Origin: Tranquillimonas rosea
GTDB lineage: Bacteria; Pseudomonadota; Alphaproteobacteria; Rhodobacterales; Rhodobacteraceae
Reading direction: 5' to 3'
DNA length: 64,000 nucleotides
Assembly: GCF_900111315.1 (NCBI RefSeq)
Contig: NZ_FOGU01000006.1
Span: 124,001 to 188,000, forward strand
Below are positions 63,486 to 64,000 of the stretch, piece by piece. The number at the start of each line of letters is the position of its first letter. The first letter of the stretch is position 1. A program made the translations under genes and the position numbers. The notes under the pieces are model-generated. The model was not told the origin of the DNA. It worked only from the letters and a program-made list of their open reading frames with translations, and did no database searches.

Positions 63486-64000
63486 ATGCGGACACTCATC
63501 ACACTGCTGGCCGTGCTGTGGGCGGGAAGCGCCATCGCACAGGTCGAGACGGCGGACACGATCACCGTGACCGGCGAGGGCAGCGTCGCCGTCGCGCCGG
63601 ATCAGGCGACGCTCCAGACCGGCGTGACCGCCCGCGCGGACGAAGCCGCCGGCGCCGTCTCGGAGGTCGCCACGGCGCTGGACGAGGTTCTGGCGCAGAT
63701 CACCGGGGCGGGCGTTGACCGGTCGAACGTGCAGACCTCGAACCTGCGGCTGTCGCCGGTCTACGAAGAGCGGCAGCCGAATGGCGGCACGCCCGAGATC
63801 GTTGGCTTCGAGTCGGCGAGCGACCTGGCGGTGACGACGGGGGATCTCGACGGTCTGGGCGATCTGCTGGATGCCGTCCTGTCGGCCGGAGCAACGCAGT
63901 TCGGGGGCCTCTCCTTCGGGCTCGAGGACCCGACCGAGGCGATGGACGAGGCCCGGCGCAAGGCTGTGTCCGACGCGATGCGCAAGGCCGGCCTCTATGC
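63486..64000 (+). CDS. SIMPL domain protein (partial, runs off the window)
   Basis: The first 171 residues of a periplasmic SIMPL (DUF541) protein. The signal peptide is MRTLITLLAVLWAGSAIAQ. Then ITVTGEGSVAVAPDQATLQTGVTARADEAAGAVSEV, VDRSNVQTSNLRLSPVYEE, SASDLAVTTGDLDGLGDLLDAVLSAGATQFGGLSFGLEDP and DEARRKAVSDAMRKAGLY follow the family pattern exactly. SIMPL proteins form large oligomers and have been linked to oxidative stress tolerance, with no defined reaction. GGAGAGAG precedes the ATG. The 3' end is beyond the window. Confidence 0.92.
   Translation, partial: MRTLITLLAVLWAGSAIAQVETADTITVTGEGSVAVAPDQATLQTGVTARADEAAGAVSEVATALDEVLAQITGAGVDRSNVQTSNLRLSPVYEERQPNGGTPEIVGFESASDLAVTTGDLDGLGDLLDAVLSAGATQFGGLSFGLEDPTEAMDEARRKAVSDAMRKAGLY

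Noticed and set aside
1-64000. CRISPR arrays, insertion sequences, prophage genes, rRNA and tRNA genes
   Set aside because: No repeat-spacer pattern, transposase, integrase, phage structural gene or conserved RNA gene core was seen on either strand.

Overview
The window is 64 kb of very GC-rich chromosome from an alphaproteobacterium, most likely a member of the Rhodobacteraceae (Rhodobacter/Roseobacter relatives). The support is gene content and order (division and cell wall cluster with a long mraZ leader, DUF2484 next to murB, the helicase/S4/FdxA/CarD string, bolA and a J-domain gene near aerobic cobaltochelatase genes, DUF1127), an FtsZ with a long Pro/Gln-rich linker, and a dispersed hairpin repeat typical of this family. 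Genus and species cannot be named from the sequence. I see no rRNA or tRNA gene, CRISPR array, insertion sequence or prophage.

Layout. 1-1608: a DUF1127 protein and the Fe-S carrier ATPase Mrp. 1609-2315: a long non-coding leader with MraZ-type operator repeats, a probable UpsM-like small RNA and its terminator. 2316-23045: the dcw cluster, mraZ-rsmH-ftsL-ftsI-murE-murF-mraY-murD, then a reversed YhiN/RdsA flavoprotein gene, then ftsW-murG-murC-two small membrane genes-murB-ddl-ftsQ-ftsA-ftsZ, closed by a strong terminator. Most junctions overlap by 1-4 bases, so translation is probably coupled. 23265-26834: lpxC, bamD and recN. 26836-35036: metabolic and transport genes (SnoaL-like protein, FAD-linked oxidase, ClC antiporter, sugar transporter, DUF427, aminopeptidase P). 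35110-39049: aerobic cobaltochelatase cobT and cobS, separated by an opposite-strand secreted protein. 39322-43249: ECF sigma factor, anti-sigma factor, Tat-exported MsrB, an SDR and a DMT transporter, followed by four GTGCAC sites spaced exactly 11 bp apart. 43433-45934: J-domain protein, BolA, DUF4177 protein and a ligase-associated exonuclease.

46102-50253 is the most unusual set: a circularly permuted ATP-grasp enzyme, an alpha-E protein, a transglutaminase-like protease and Anbu, a bacterial proteasome-beta homologue with an N-terminal threonine. This set is known from comparative genomics as a predicted peptide synthesis, modification and degradation system, but its substrate is unknown. 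50257-52115: hydrolase, SCP2-like protein and TPR protein. 52188-56649: SUV3-like helicase, S4 protein, ferredoxin FdxA and CarD. 56721-58545: divergent genes for the last steps of cobalamin nucleotide-loop assembly. 58542-64000: a CPA2 antiporter, an AsnC/Lrp remnant, a large unassigned membrane protein with a PilP/GspC-like tail, and the start of a SIMPL-domain protein that runs off the edge.

Read together, the first 25 kb make and divide the envelope: peptidoglycan precursors (mur, mraY, ddl), septal synthesis (ftsI, ftsW), the divisome (ftsL, ftsQ, ftsA, ftsZ), lipid A commitment (lpxC) and outer-membrane protein assembly (bamD). The two B12 loci cover cobalt insertion and final nucleotide attachment. 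The ECF/MsrB and Anbu regions look like accessory stress or protein-quality modules. Protein families were assigned by recognising motifs in the translated sequence; no database search was run.
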